Notes: generated by a model from the sequence alone, not told the origin. 64,000 nucleotides of DNA from Lonicera japonica (GCA_021464415.1 JAKCWG010000107.1:1-64000); one strand, 5' to 3'. Positions 19,867 through 33,885 are shown, counted from the stretch's first letter. Numbers and translations are program-made.

Positions 19867-21433
19867 AGGATATTGTGAATACATGTTTTTCTCTGTTCCC
19901 TTGACACCCCCCTCTTTCAACCATATTTCTAGCTAAAGGAACCTCTCCGCATAAAGCGGTAAGATACCAATAAAAATATGGACATATCCAAATAGTATTA
20001 ACACATAACCCACCTAAAGACCAGGAGGACAGAGCAGGTACTTAACACTTTTTCAATCCGTAACATAGTTCTTGAACCTTAGATCCATGAATATACAGAC
20101 AAATATGTAAAAGGGAGTTGTTTTAAGCTTCTCCCTCACACACTTTTTTGTTCTTTATTATATAAAACGATCTGGCCACTTTGATCGAACCCCAAGCATC
20201 AAGAGAGACACACAAAACACTCCATTATATCCTAGCCGAGAGAAATGGTGGGCAATCCTCCTAACCATGTAGGACGCGATAGTGTGATCACCTGAAGCAA
20301 ATAAAGTGCGCGCTGCCCTAGAGGCTCATGACAAAGAGTCGTTAGGCGTCACCATTGATTCTCAAAATTGATAATTCGTATTGCTATTTGCAAAATCTTT
20401 CAAAATATAATTTTTCTTGACTACATGCGTTATACACGTGCAAATAGGAATCCTTGTATTTATAATTAAGTTTAAGCTAGAATAAAACTATTAGAAGAAT
20501 TAAGATAAAAAAATATGCAATATATGATTTATTAAACAGATCTTGAAATGCTATAACTATCCTTTTATTACTAAAGATCTCCTTGGCTTTTTTTATAATT
20601 AGACAAGGAAACATGTGCAATATATGTGCTTATTTTTGGGGGAGTATATGTGCACGTATGATGCACGTCACAAGTGATTTAACGTGTTTTAAAATTAAAA
20701 AAAATATGAAAAAAGGAACATTAAAGGAGAAGACCCTCTTCACATGCCCAGAATAAACATTAATGGTTAAGTTTTTAACTAATAAAAGCCCCCACACAAA
20801 ATATGGATCTACACATTCAAAAATCCCTACACACTTCTATAAGTAGATGTAAATATATAATTTTTATTAACTACAAAAATATAGAATGTCACATCATGTA
20901 TATATAATTTTTTTTTAGAAATGTGGTTGGTTCTATTATTTTTGATATATCCTCCTTTGACTTGTGTAATACATGCGGGATTGTCTTCATGGATATTTGT
21001 AAGGATATTTTTATATGAAGGTAATTTGCATATGCTTATGATGTGATTGATTAAAGATCAATCTCAGCCAGATGCGCTCACGACTTGCCTTCATGGAGTC
21101 GCTTCTGGTACGAGCATGGAGTCTGAGGACTTTAGGACAATAAAAAACCGAAGGACTTCGTCTAATAAGGGAAAAATGTGAGGTCGAGGCCTCTTAGATT
21201 AGCATTGATGTGGGATGTTCTTTATGTCACATGACACAACTTGGGTAACGCTTACCCAATGAGTAGAGGTGTTAGAATAACCCAATGTGCAGGGTTCGTA
21301 TTCAACAAATGTGTTGTATGACACTGTGACACTCCACTTCGGACCCTCTAAATAAGGTAGGATTTTGACAGTTAAAGAGGGTTAAACAGCAAGAAAAATC
21401 CATTCTTATAACAAAAGTCAGAGAAAGTAATAA
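19867..21433. other. Non-coding stretch, no gene recognised
   Basis: No ORF over 60 codons with recognisable content. TGTGACACTCC at 21325 looks like the head of a gypsy-type LTR, but I cannot follow a full LTR. Bases 21240-21320 include a weak B-box-like GGTTCGTATTC without a convincing partner box. Confidence 0.5.
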
Positions 21434-22047
21434 CTTAATAATACCAGTATTAATAGTACTGGATTATTAATCCTGGTATTAATTTAATAACAATACCCTG
21501 TTTGATTCATACAGTATTAATACTGGGATATCTCATGCTGATATTAATACCATGTTTAGTTCTGTAACTTATATACGAGATTATATTTTGGACTAACAAA
21601 ATAAAAAAAAAAATTTTAAAAAAATTTTAAAAAAAATTTTAAAAAAAATTTAAAAAAAAATTTTAAAAAAAAATTTTAAAAAAAATTTTAAAAAAAATTT
21701 TAAAAAAAATTTAAAAAAAAATTTAAAAAAAATTTTAAAAAAAATTAAATTTTTTTTTTTTAAATAAATTAAAATAATAATAATAATATAGTAGTAGTAG
21801 TATTGGCATTTTTGAAAATATTATACTAGTAATGGCATTTTTGAAAATATATGGTTCCTTTTTCTTAATCCTGGATAAACAATACCACCTCCCCCCCTGG
21901 TATTAAATTATAGCACAAAGAGTGGTATTAAGTTAGTACCGGTATTAGTAATCCCAGCACATTTGTGCGAATCAAACAAGGTATTATAAAAAAAGTGGTA
22001 TTAATAATCCCATCCCACTTTTTAATACCCGAATCAAACGAGGCCTA
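21434..22047. repeat. Nested Tourist-like MITE candidate
   Basis: Inverted arms: about 21489-21525 reads AATACCCTGTTTGATTC, and the minus strand near 21990 reads AATACCTTGTTTGATTC. A further CTCGTTTGATTCGGGTATT lies at the right edge. TATTAATACC words recur in both arms. Rich in TTA/TAA, the target of PIF/Harbinger elements. Exact ends are not settled because similar arms seem nested. Confidence 0.5.
21599..21765. repeat. A/T minisatellite, about 12-bp period
   Basis: About 13-14 tandem units of roughly A8T4 with small length variation, ending in a T-run. It lies inside the MITE-like region between its inverted arms. Confidence 0.85.
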
Positions 22048-23544
22048 AATGTATTATCATCCCAAGAGATAGTGAGACACGCTTCATCAACAAAATGCCA
22101 TCGAAAATATACATGGAGGAAAAACGGCGCATCAATGACAGTTCATTCGCTATACTTTGTCCTTCCTGATGTTTTCATCAAACCTGAGGTACTTGTCAAA
22201 CCTGCTATTAGGGGTCTTTGGGTTAACTTTATTGACTATAGGGCTATTCATGTAATTTTTAAACTTCAGTTATATAAGTGTGTAAAAAAATTACCGTTAA
22301 CTAACACTCTTATACTTTTTACTCCCCAAAGGAAGAAAAGCTTGACGCTAAACCCCCTTGTTCTATAGGATGCGAAACAAGCTAGAGGTTACTGTGTCAA
22401 TTAAATCAACACAATGGCGTATATATTCTTCAATAACTTAGCTTAATACCACTACCATCTCTCTATCCTCTATAACTAGCATTTTTTAAATATGAAGTCT
22501 TGAAGAGGACTGTTGAAATCTATATGTTGTATTTGGATGTTTTTACTATGTCAGATATGAAATATTTATAATATATATATAGAGGTAGAGCCAGGAATAA
22601 GTTTTAGGTTAGACCAAATTAATAACACTACAAGAATTTTTTGCATATACCATAATAAGGCCAAAGTCAAAATATTATATTAAAATACTTAACGTCTTAT
22701 TCTTTGGCATTGCAGGATCTCTCCAGATCGATTTTTTACAAGATATTTATCCAATTCCAGACATTTCTTTGTTATATTTATTTATTGTTATGATTTATTT
22801 TATGTTTGATTCGTTCAAAGAATGGATTGTTAGTTACAGATTCTTCTTTTCCGTTTTTAATGTGTTATAATCGATTCTTTACTTTTCGGCTCTTCCCTGC
22901 TTTAACTTGGGGTTTTGCAATATATGTTTTGAAGTTTCATTTTCTTTATAATTTTCCCCTTTTCCTAAAAACTCAATATGGTTTCTGAGCGGGCGTTCGA
23001 TAATCTAACAAGGAAAAGATTGGGGGTTCATGGAACTATTTTGCATGAAAAAAAAAAGGTTTTTGTGAATTACATGGGAAATAAGAATACAGGGGTAAAC
23101 CCAAATGTATTATGGAACTTCAATTGATAAAAACTTATGTTATCTTATCACAGACTAATGAATGGAAAACATGAAATTTTAAGCATTCTCCATGGCAAAA
23201 AAGTCTTAATATTAATGCATGCACCTTAATAGTTCATATATGTTTCCTATCAAAGTAGTTCTCTCAAATTTCATATGATATTTTATAATTAAACAAATTC
23301 TAAAATCAAGGATTTAGTGTTCATGCTTCTTGAATATACGTGTATCTAATAAATGGAGAACCGAATATCTGTGCATTGATTTGAAAAGATTATTATCTAA
23401 TGTATAGGCATAGATTTGTTAATATTATGAATTTTTAGGTGTAGCATACCTATACGTTAAATGAGAATATTTGATCCTTTTAGGTCCAATTATAATTTTT
23501 GGCTATCAATTGTAAATAGTATATTTTGTTTTGCAGTTGTCCAT
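22048..23544. other. Non-coding AT-rich stretch
   Basis: Nothing recognisable: only short ORFs of biased composition, a TA-dinucleotide run near 22570, and poly-A/T tracts. Confidence 0.5.
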
Positions 23545-25534
23545 TGATGGCACAAAAATAGTGCATCATGTTAACCCAAGTACAGGCCCGTCAAGTTATA
23601 AAATAGTCTTGCTAAGTCTAAGTGTTGGTCCATAGGAATAGTTGGAAAGAAGTGGAATATATCACTTATTAAAGGATTTTCTAATTTTGCAAAATGGTTG
23701 ATTTCAAATTAAATGTAAATAAAAAGTTGTTGTAAAAACTCTAAGAAAGGACTAAGGTAAGCGAAAGTTGTTTGCAAGGTAAGATAGAGTGATCATAATC
23801 TCATACAAAGATGTCAAATATAATATTCTTAAGAATTGTCATGGGAGCATGTTATACTTCTCAATAGCAACGGGTGCGAAGCTAGGCGACTTATTCCTAT
23901 ATAAAGCCATATCAAGAGAATGCATAATCATAACTCAACCAAGTGTGGATTTATTGTCCTTATCTCATAGCAAGAGTTGCGAAGCTATGCAACTCATTCC
24001 TATTTAAAGCTATATCGAGACATTGATGAAAAATTCATCATAAAAAGGTTTTAACAATGAGCAAATATTTGATACCTCATGGTTAAAATGATTGCAAATT
24101 AAATAACTAATCCTTACAATGGGATGAAATGAAGTCTATAAGCCAAGCGCATAGTCCATATTCGTCATAACTTAAACACGATTATAATGAATCTAAACAT
24201 CACATATAATGTATACATCACTAATCATAAACATGGATTGAGATAAATGTCACCTAAAATTACATTGCAAATTTCATCCGTAACCTTGGCAAATAGTCTA
24301 CTCCATAATAATTGTAGAAACAAAGATTATAGAAGAAAATATTATTCTTATAAAATAGTACACTTACATGATGAAGAAGAAAATACACTAATGCCCAAAG
24401 CATACCCTATGACTTGAAAACACACAAAAGTTACAAAACATGCCTTTTCAAGCAGTGTTAAATACAAAACATGCTATCTAACTAAACCGGAGGTAAATCG
24501 GGGATAACAAATAATTAACGCAATAAACGTGCTAAAACACTCTAGATTCGAGCATAACAAATGACAATATTATGCGTTTGTCAAGTCCACCCAACTTATC
24601 TCTTGTTAGTCCCTTAGTAAGAAAAATAAAATAAAAACGAAAATATAATATCTATAAATGCATTAAGCCATTTAAACTTCTAGGTTCCCTTAGAAGACGA
24701 GTTTTGTCTCGTGAAGATTTTTCATAAATGCTACTTACAAATATCAAAAGTTTGATCATGATGAATAATGAAAATGAAGATTTCAAATGTTTATCTTGCA
24801 AAGCTTATGGCATTACTATCACTAGAATCGTGGCTATTTAAATGATTATCTAAATCACCGGTCTCCTTTAGAAACTTGTATCGTACCTCCCTTTAATCAC
24901 ATGGATAAGCCTCGGCTTGAAGAAGTTCTTGTTTAAACACAAAGAGTTTGACCATTAGAGAAGGAAGATGAGTGTCTTTCAAAAACAAAAGCACAAGAGT
25001 TTTATTGATTCTAAGCACTTTCCTTTGTCTTTTACTTGGAATTTATGCTAAAATAGATCAAGGTGGCTTGCTTCTCTTTGGGAAGGCAGTTGTCTCACTT
25101 TAGAAATGGATTTTAATGCTTATTTTTCAAACATAAAAGGAAGCTACTCACCCTTCCCTTAAGGTTTCCTTTTCCTTATCATAGTAAAACAGAGTGACTT
25201 TGTCATTACCAAGTGAAGTATTTACGTCAATATTAAGATAAAAGTCAATCATGTTTTCAAAGTGCCGTGCATTTTTCCTTAACTTTGAGAGATGGCAAGA
25301 TTTATCTTCTAAAAAGCCACTCTTGATCATTAACATAATGTCCAAAATATTCCTTATGACCTGAAAACACACAAAAACTACAAAATGTACGTGCCTTTTC
25401 AAGCTGAGTTAAATACAAAACATGGTATGTAAACTAAACCAAAGGTAAATCGAGGATAATAGACGGTCAACGTAATAAACAAGCTAAAATGCTCTAGAAA
25501 CGAGCATAATAAATGACAATATTATGCTTTTTCA
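23545..25534 (-). mobile_element. Deleted relic of an Athila-related gypsy element
   Basis: 23545-24583 is an LTR related to 9151-10804 (conserved AACCCAAGTACAGGC, CAATAGCAACGGGTGCGAAGC, and an end ATGCGTTTGTCA). 24584-25343 matches the internal 3' region at 541-1260 of the Athila-like element. 25344-25534 repeats the last 190 bases of the LTR (compare 24405-24583). Gag, pol and most of the second LTR are gone. The LTR lacks the four-palindrome block. No clear target duplication: TCCAT on the left against TATGT on the right. Confidence 0.7.
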
Positions 25535-28500
25535 TATGTGCTATAGATTGGGAAAAACATGAGAAGGGACGTCCCATCGACAATTTCTCACATGTATTGC
25601 TCCCTTTCAGGATTTATTGAGGGGAATATCTTTCTTTGGCTGTTTATATGATTTTGGTCTTTGGTCTTGAATCGGATTAAAATTAGTTGCCATCATTAAT
25701 TCCACAGTTTCCATTGCTCGATGCAGAGGTTCTGTCGCCTACTTTCCCCTTATTCCCTTTATTTCTCTCGTGTGCACAAATATATACTCTTCATTCCAAT
25801 TGGTTTAGGTTTCTTTTTATCCGAAGTAGACACTAATTGTGGATGGAATTGTGATACTTCCAATATTGGATGGATGAGGCTTATATAAACAATTGTTTCT
25901 ACCATGCTGGAAACATAACTGTATTAGAAATTAACATCCTTTCCCTTCCTCAATTTCATTTACATATGTTTGAGCGCAATTTGTTTCATTTAGATGTTAT
26001 TTTAACTTTCTTTGGTGCGCTTGTATCTTTTGGCACTTGCAATTTTTCATCTATAAGTTTGCGTTGATGTGTAAACACTAATATATAAGAGAAAAATGCA
26101 TCAATCAGCTTTGAATATGAGCTTTGTTGCACTGACCTGTGAGTATAACAGATATTCATTTATAAATTAGTTTTTTATTTACACGTAATATTATAAATAA
26201 TTATATTAAGTTCAAATTTCATCCAGTCAAATTTGAATGTAAATTTCTTTAAGACCTAAAAATAATGTCAATTCCGAGGGTAGACGCAATTGTATATCAA
26301 AATTGGCAAATTATCACAATAAAAACTAACATATATGATGTTATTTAAAAATTAAAGGCATGCATTAGGAAATTAAAATTCCAAGAAGAAGAAAATAAAT
26401 TAAAGCCACATTGAAGTCCAAATGTTTTAACATCATAAGGTGGGACTGGTCACTATTCACACAAATCATTCAAAGTTAAAAGAAACTCATTTTGCAACCC
26501 ACGCAGTGCGTGGGCATTTGAAATATCGATGAGAAATATTTTTGTTGAATAAATACTATAACATAAAAGGGAAAAGATGCTAGCCGCATCTTCATTTTGT
26601 AATGAACTAAACCGATAGTTAGATAAGTGGTCAGTCATATATGTTCTATAAAAGGTGGATGGGATTTGTAAATGTTATGCACAATGAGAAAAACTATATA
26701 TATACATAAATGCTTATACTCTACTTGATTGACTTGTTGAAAGATTGAAAACATCACTTACTTACAAAGTGTTTACGTCCCTTTTATTTTTCCATCTGCA
26801 TAAATCATTTATAAAAATTGACATCAATATATATACACACACAAAGTATACATTTAAGAGATTGGTGAAATTAGAAGAGGAAAACACAAAATAACTTAAC
26901 ACCTATCATTTCCACTTTCCGCCTTGTGGCACTTCAACAAATCGAAAATATACGGGTATCATGGAAAATTTATTACAATATACTAATATTATTCAGAATG
27001 AGAAATTAAATCTTTATAGCCCGTAAATAAGTAATACCCCCCTCCCCATCCCAAATTTTATCTATTATAGGACATAATCAATTTATCAAATTACAAAGTT
27101 CTCACAATTGAACAAAAGTTATATCTATATACATCTTAAAATACTAAAGTATCAATTTGAGATCGAAAAAGCATATATTGATCAACATACAGGAACTTAT
27201 ATACCCTATATTAAAGATTGAGATTCAAGTTGCCAGCTTATGTTGATTTTGAATGAATAAAGATTAGAAAATAAAATTCATTTTAGGGAAACAATTAAAT
27301 GCCAAAATTATAACACACATTAGCAATAATCCAAATAGATCAAGATATCATATTAAGAACTGAGATTCAATTTCACAACTTAAGTTGATTTTGAAAGAAT
27401 ACTAGGCAATTAATATTTGCAAAGAATAATACATGATCGATCACATGCTAATTTGAAATTATTTTAGACAAACGTGAAAATAATAAGGTGCATTAAAGAT
27501 CAAATCCAAATATTCTCCCACAAATTGTGTTTTGATTCTATGGTTTAGGAAGCTATCAACAAAGTAGATATAGCAATTTGCATGAAAATTAGGCAAAGCG
27601 AAAATTCCAGAAAGAAAGAGGGCATTTAATGGGAAACTATCTTTGTCGCTCATAATGGCTTGATTAAAAATCCTTATGTACCTACAAAATATATTAGTAA
27701 TGTATATAGTAGTAGCAAGGGGTTGAATCCACGGGAGTTGTTTAGGAATCAATGAAAACGAAATTAAGAAAATAATAGATTTAGAATTTATTTTTTTATT
27801 TATTGAATGCTTTCTTTTCTTAGGAATAATTTAGTACCAATAAAAATGAAATGAAAGTGGAGAAAATGCTTTTGGAGAAATAATGTGTAGGAATTTCAAG
27901 GGTTAAGAATCCATCACCAAATTATCAATGGATATAGAAAGATATATTATATTACTGCATTATATACCCAAAATAAATTATATACTAGTTTGATCAAATG
28001 GAATTACCTATGGTATGTAGAGTGAACCGAAAAGCTAATCAAACAGTATTTGACAATTTATTTGTTTCTAAGAAAATTTTCCGTTCAAGATCCGTATTTT
28101 ATTCTTTTAATAATAATAATAATACGAGGTTGTCACTCACTCACATTAACACTAAAGAACTAGAAGATAAATTTGGAAAATAAAATGAACTCATGAAAAT
28201 CATATGGTATGTAGCTCATATTTTAAGTCAAATATAAAAACCAAAGTTGGATCACCTACGGTATGTAGAGTAATCCAAAGATCTTATTTAAGAAAAAATC
28301 ACAAATAAGTATATTTATGCAATACTATAAAATTCTAAATCACAAATAAAAATGGGGCTTCATCTTTCCCCTTAAAAGGGAGAATACCCTTCCATAAAAT
28401 AAAAGAACATAACATATAATAAAATGGCTCCGTAAATATCTCCAAATATGCGAGTAATATGATACAAGAATTTCTCTCAACACTATACAAATTTTATCTC

Positions 28501-28560
28501 CTTCACCAAATGAAACAATAATACAAGAAGATAAAAAAAATATGAAGCGCTTAAATATTT

Positions 28561-28604
<44 letters not shown>

Positions 28605-28863
28605 CACCAAGCTCTGGCCAAAAATGGATGAATATATGTAAAAACATGGAAGATAATTGTAATGATAAAGTTGACAATAGGGAGAAGGGGTGGAATGTTG
28701 TCTAATTAAGGGGTGAAGTGTTGTCTAAGGAGTGGAGTGCTGGCGCTTGTAGGAGAGTGTAAGATTTGAGAGGTGGGCCCACACATTTTTTGACTTTTTT
28801 TTTGCTGCATAAATTTTTGTGCTGCAATTTCGAACCTTGAAATGGATGAATTTGAAAAAGTGC
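25535..28863. other. Non-coding AT-rich stretch
   Basis: No gene recognised. Around 27700-27745, GGTTGAATCCACGGGAG resembles the tail motif of the Athila-group LTRs and may be a very old LTR trace. 26497-26515 is a hairpin (CCCACGCAGTGCGTGGG). A CT microsatellite lies at 28564-28602. Confidence 0.5.
28564..28602. repeat. (CT)n microsatellite
   Basis: About 19 uninterrupted CT units. Any ORF through it is an artefact of the repeat. Confidence 0.95.
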
Positions 28864-30662
28864 TGACGCGGATAAAATATCGCGTTCTTTTAGCCCAAAT
28901 GCAAGCCAATAAGTTATAATATAGTCTCGGAAGTTTGTGTATCGATTCGCAGGGATAGATGGAAATGTATGGAATGGATTACAAATTTTACGGTATTTCT
29001 AGTTTTTTAAGTTGGATTGGTTATCAAACAACGTAAAATTAAATTGGTAGTAAAAAGTGTTAAGAAAGTACTAAGGTATATGGAAGTTGTTTGTGATATA
29101 AGAAACGACATTTACAATCTCAAACATAGATTTCAATACAACATTCTCGACAATGGGAAATGTTGTCATATCTCTCAATAGCAAAGGACGCAAAGCTAGG
29201 AAACTCATTCCCGGGTTTAAGCTATATCAAGAGAGAATAGAACAAAATTGTACTAAGTACGAAATTATTGTATCTATCTCTATGCAACGGGTGTGAAGCA
29301 AAGCAACCTATTCTCGATAAAGTTAATCTGAAATAGAAATGATAATTTCATTGTAAAAAGGTTTATTCATGAAGCATGTATTAGAAATCTCATAGTTTAA
29401 AAGAATGAAAATTAGATAGTGAATCCTTACAACGAAACAAAACGAAGTTTATGGAATAAATTCATTAACTACTAGATTATCACCTAAGAAAGACAATAAG
29501 GAGTCTAAATATCATGTAAAGTGCATGAAGCATTCAAAATATCATTAAGTAAATCAAAGATTAGCTTAATAAATTCATGAATCATCTATGGATTTCCAAG
29601 AACTCAATATAATCTCTACAAAGAGATGAAAGCTCCATAGATGAGGGAAAAAGACTTCAAGCTTTCTAGAACCACACAAGTATGTTGTATTATTATTAAT
29701 AAACAAGAACTAAACATACAAGGCGTGTAAAGTCTAATCTTTAAATGAAAATACCTAGAAAGCTTGAAGAATGAAAGATTTGAAAAGGAAAATGATTCAC
29801 AATTATTTATCAAACTTTAAACATGGATTGAGAAATTAATTATCGAAAATTATATCGCGATTGGATTTTAGGGTAAAGAGCTCGCTTGTTATACGGCATT
29901 CGCAGATTGAAGACAGTTGCCTTACGAGCGCGAGACTTATGTCAGCCTTGCACCAAACACGGAATGAGCACAGTTTAGTTGCCCTCGAGTCTCACTACTT
30001 TTATTACCTGATCACACCCACTTCCGTTACCTTAGTAAAAGACTACCCCATAATACTCAAAACAAGAATTATAAAAGAAGTATTCATTTATTAAAATCAA
30101 AGTAAACTTACAAGAAGATGAAATAAATTACAAGTAACGAGCTTTCCTTTCTCTCTTGTTCTTATCTGGAAACTAAGATCTCTTAGCCAACAAGCTAAGG
30201 AAACTAATATATACTAAGGAATAACAAAATATCTAATTAAATATCCAATAAAGCTTGAACCACTAAAGTAGCCAATTTTGGGTGTGAAATGGCCAAATTA
30301 ACAGGACCGTGATCGATCATGTACATACCCATGATCAATCATGGGAGTGCTCTGCTGCAAGAATTTGGTGACATGATCAATCATGCCTATACCCATGATC
30401 AATCATGGGTCTGAGATTTCTCATAAACAACATTTTGTAAGCCTTCAAGGTTGCTCTTGATCAATCTATGCAATGTCATTATATCCATTCCTACAAACAC
30501 ATATAAAACTACAAAAAGAACATAAACTCGAGTCATATTAGATACAAAACTTGCTAAAGTACTAATCACGAGATAAATGGATAATTTGACAAAGTTAGTA
30601 TAACAAACGCGTCAAGCAACTCTGAAAAAGAGCTTATGCATGTCAATATTATGCGTTTATCA
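28864..30662 (-). repeat. Solo LTR, Athila-like family, with target duplication
   Basis: TGACGCGG...GCGTTTATCA, 1799 bp, collinear with the LTR at 9151-10804 and flanked by AGTGC on both sides (28859-28863 and 30663-30667). No internal element sequence is attached, so it arose by LTR-LTR recombination. It carries the palindrome array at 30308, 30330, 30372 and 30394 (22/64/22), three of the four with the centre changed from TCGA to TCAA. A TATA-like GTATATATTAG lies at about 30206-30217 on the minus strand. Bases about 29870-30000 look like extra sequence absent from the younger LTR. Confidence 0.9.
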
Positions 30663-32442
30663 AGTGCTAAACTGGAAAGTAGTACTCTCAAAATTCTCTT
30701 CACTTTGGGATCAAGAAACACATAATTTAATTTGGTGTCCCGAGAAAAAAAATTATGCTTAAAAAACTTCCTGAGTTACTTTAAGTGCCTGTATCACAAA
30801 TTCAACAAAATTAAACATTTAATTGCATAAATTCCGACTATGACCTACAAAACAACTAAATGTGAACATTAGATAATATAATGCAATTTTTGACACTTAA
30901 AGTTAGGCATTTGGGAAAATATAAATAACAGCTTTAGGTGCTTATCAACATTTTATGAATCCAACATCACAAATCTTTAAGAGAAATACTGTTTAATATA
31001 GGCTGATGATAAGCAGAAGTGATAAAAGAAAATTAAAAAAATTAAAGAAAGAAAGCAAAGAGAAGAGAAAGATTATACAGTATGATGAAATGGGGAGAAG
31101 TGTCCAAGCCCTAAAAACGTTTTGAGAGAGAGAAAAGTGGTAGAAGTCTTGAAATAAATGGCAAGAAAAGAAAGGCATGCTAAACATGGTAGAGATCAAG
31201 TCAAATTAAAAGTACAAATTAAACATTCTAAACACCTACAAATATCAAAATCTATAAAACCACTAATTGTTTATTAAAGAAGACAACTAATGGTATTTTG
31301 GTTTTACCTTTAAATTTCGAATATGAAGCACTAGCTTGAACAAAGAACAAATTGCAACTCTTGCTTAAATTAGCAATAAAGAAGATAAAGATTAATAGTG
31401 ATCTTGCATGAAATTACCCAATTTCAATTTCACACTTACTAAAGGGAGATTGTAAGAATTTGGATGTAAGGAAGCATGCAGGGAGAGAAAGTGGAAAGAA
31501 GCAAAGAATGATTAAATATTGAAAGAAGCACAAATAACTGTAATAATATTCACCAGCGCCGACAAAGTTTTAACGCCCTCGAAACCCTAGAAAGAGGAGT
31601 GAGAAGACGACATAGAGATCTTAATATGTAGAGTAAAAACAAAAGACAGTTGGAGAGAAACTTACTGGGAAGGATTGAGTAGGAGGAAGGGAATTTTGCG
31701 CATCCATAGTAATGGAGGGAAAGGATATATAAGAAGAATAAAAAGGTAGAAATAAGGAATGGTTAAAAAATTACTTTAGAAAAATAAAACAATGATGTGC
31801 AAATAAAATAGGTATTGGACACCACGTGTCAAAATATGGTGTAATTCTTATGTTATTATATATTAGGTAATAGATTTTGTTAGCTAAAATTTTATTGTTG
31901 GATTAAAATATTATATCGTCATGTATAATGACACGTATGTGCTATGCACGTGCCAATAGGGTACCTTGTGTTATGGATATGTAAATGGTTAGAGAGAGAC
32001 CAAAAAGTAAAAAAACCAAAAGGGATATGTTTGAAAACACTAACCTATACGTGCTTCTATAAAAATACATATATTTATCCGATACGAAAGATTACGAGTT
32101 TAAATCCTCATTTAGCTTATTTTTCTTATTTTGCTCTATTTAAAATAATGAAGATAAATTTGAATAATTTCATGTACACATTGAAAAGTAATCTTTAGTT
32201 ACTCTTCACACTTAATATAATAGATATGTACATATAACACATACACACATATATACATATTATGTATAAATAGTGATCATCGGCGAGGTACAGTATGAAA
32301 AAGAAAAGTCTTCCGTTGTGTTACTAGATAAGTATTGATTACAATCATTGTAACGAGGATGCATGTGGTATGATAGATTGAACGATAACTATTAGATAAT
32401 AAAATCAAATATTTTGATTCATCTCGCTAAAGACTTTTTTGT
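30663..32442. other. Mostly non-coding stretch
   Basis: No long gene. One weak two-exon candidate lies on the minus strand at 31512-31707, listed separately. The rest is AT-rich with short biased ORFs. Confidence 0.5.
31512..31707 (-). CDS. Possible small spliced ORF or remnant 5' gene end
   Basis: On the minus strand a TATA-like TTATATATCC (about 31719-31728) precedes ATGGATGCG at 31707. After 14 codons a donor GTAAGT at 31665 and an acceptor TTTCTAG ending at 31587 bound a 79-base T-rich intron. The frame then continues 24 codons (GFEGVKTLSALVN...) to a TAA at 31512. The product would be 38 residues. I do not recognise it. It may be the decayed 5' end of a larger gene, or chance. Confidence 0.18.
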
Positions 32443-32447
32443 AATTT

Positions 32448-33885
32448 TGTTGACCTTGTAGGTCTTAATCTTATTTTGATAATAACAATAATTTAATCAT
32501 GTTTAATTTAACATGTTTCTTGATATAAGTTTATAGCTCATTTACTTGAAAAATCAAGAAAAGCATGCCACATGACAAGGATCATTGTAATTCTATCCGA
32601 TCAATTCAACAAAGCATTGGACAAGACAAGAAAGATAAATCTCAGCACAATGCAAGTCCATGGAGAACAAAGATCAAAGAGTTATGCAAAAGTTTCAAGG
32701 TAAAAGCTTTAAGTTAAGATCAAATTAAAGAAACAAATCGAAACATTCGAAGACTCTTCAATTCGCTAATTGAGTGAGTGCTTAGGATTATTTGTAAAGT
32801 TTCTTGTTTGATTATTTATATAGCTCATATACATTGATATAACATTCATAGATTGATCAAAATCGGTTTAAATCAAAATTCCTTTGAAAACATCATTCTT
32901 ACAAAAACTGATTTTCAATAAATTCATATTACATTCAAACAATCATATTTTGATTTTTCCTGTAAATAGGTGTCTTAGAAACTTATTTTTGAAGTCCCCA
33001 AAGCATTAGAATTGATTTTGAAGCATATATGCAAAAGTGTAAAAATTGGGATTTTGGCCTGATCGACAGAGCCCATCAGTTGACTAAGCAGCTTTGCTCA
33101 GTCGACTAAAGGTCCATAAGTCGACTGATGAGCTTTGTTCAGTCGACTGATGCTTCAAAATATAGCCGTTGAATTTATGATTTTTTACCATTTTTAGTAC
33201 CAAACATCTACTAAACCTCACAAACGGCTATATCACTTTTGGGACTACGTATACACTATCTAAGATATATTTTGACAAGCTTGAATCACTATAGAAACAT
33301 ATTCTTCATTTATCTTCAGCATTCAAAAATTCAAGAACTCATTTTGATCATTCAATCTTTCTTTGAGCTATAAATCTTGATCAAACAAATAACTCTAGTG
33401 TGAATTTCAATTATATCTCTTAAACACATGAGAGTTGTTGTTTATTGGTGTGCATCACCAAACAATTAGAATATACATTTGTAAGAGGTCAATCTCGTAG
33501 GTTAGCAAGAGGGATTCTTGTGAGAGTATTATAATAGAGCAATACTTGTAAGAGTGCCTGAGAAGAATACACTTGTAGAGGTTTGTTTTCACCCGAAAGA
33601 AAAACGGTTTTAGTGAAAATTCTTAGGGGACTAACCGAGCGCGGACGTATGGTCTAACAAATCAAACCGTGTGAACAAAACTTCTTGGTCTTCAATTAGT
33701 TTAATCTTTCTAACTCAAGCTCTTTATTTACTTTATATATATTTTGATTACTTGGTTGAATTGCTTATCTTCGTTAATATAGTTGTCTAGCTAGTCAAAT
33801 TGCTTAAACATTTTTGAAAAGTTTTTAATTCCGCATTTAATTCCGTAAACCCTTTTCACCCCCCTAGGGTTGATTTCGACCAACA
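32448..33885 (+). repeat. 5' LTR of the gag-only copia element (1438 bp)
   Basis: TGTTGACC...GACCAACA. It carries four palindromic TCAGTCGACTGA-type sites (33076-33150), then a partly decayed TATA region at about 33247-33258 (CGTATACAC; the other LTR has CTATATATACAC). Confidence 0.9.
33076..33150. promoter_or_regulatory. Palindrome array in copia U3
   Basis: TCAGTTGACTAA 33076, TCAGTCGACTAA 33098, TAAGTCGACTGA 33117, TCAGTCGACTGA 33139. The spacing inside each pair is 22; the pairs start 41 apart. The within-pair spacer GCTTTG(C/T)(T) matches that of the gypsy arrays (GCTTTGCC). A TATA-like region lies about 100 bases downstream. Confidence 0.55.

Noticed and set aside
21240..21320. tRNA-like or SINE promoter boxes (GGTTCGTATTC)
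   Set aside because: The A box is not convincing, there is no cloverleaf, and no tail or target duplication.
23540..25539. Target duplication around the 23.5-25.5 kb relic
   Set aside because: TCCAT and TATGT do not match; one end is probably altered.
26490..26520. CCCACGCAGTGCGTGGG hairpin as a Helitron 3' end
   Set aside because: No CTRR terminus follows at the proper distance and no 5' TC end was found.
28340..28677. ORFs with Arg-Glu repeats on the minus strand
   Set aside because: They arise from translating the (CT)n microsatellite.
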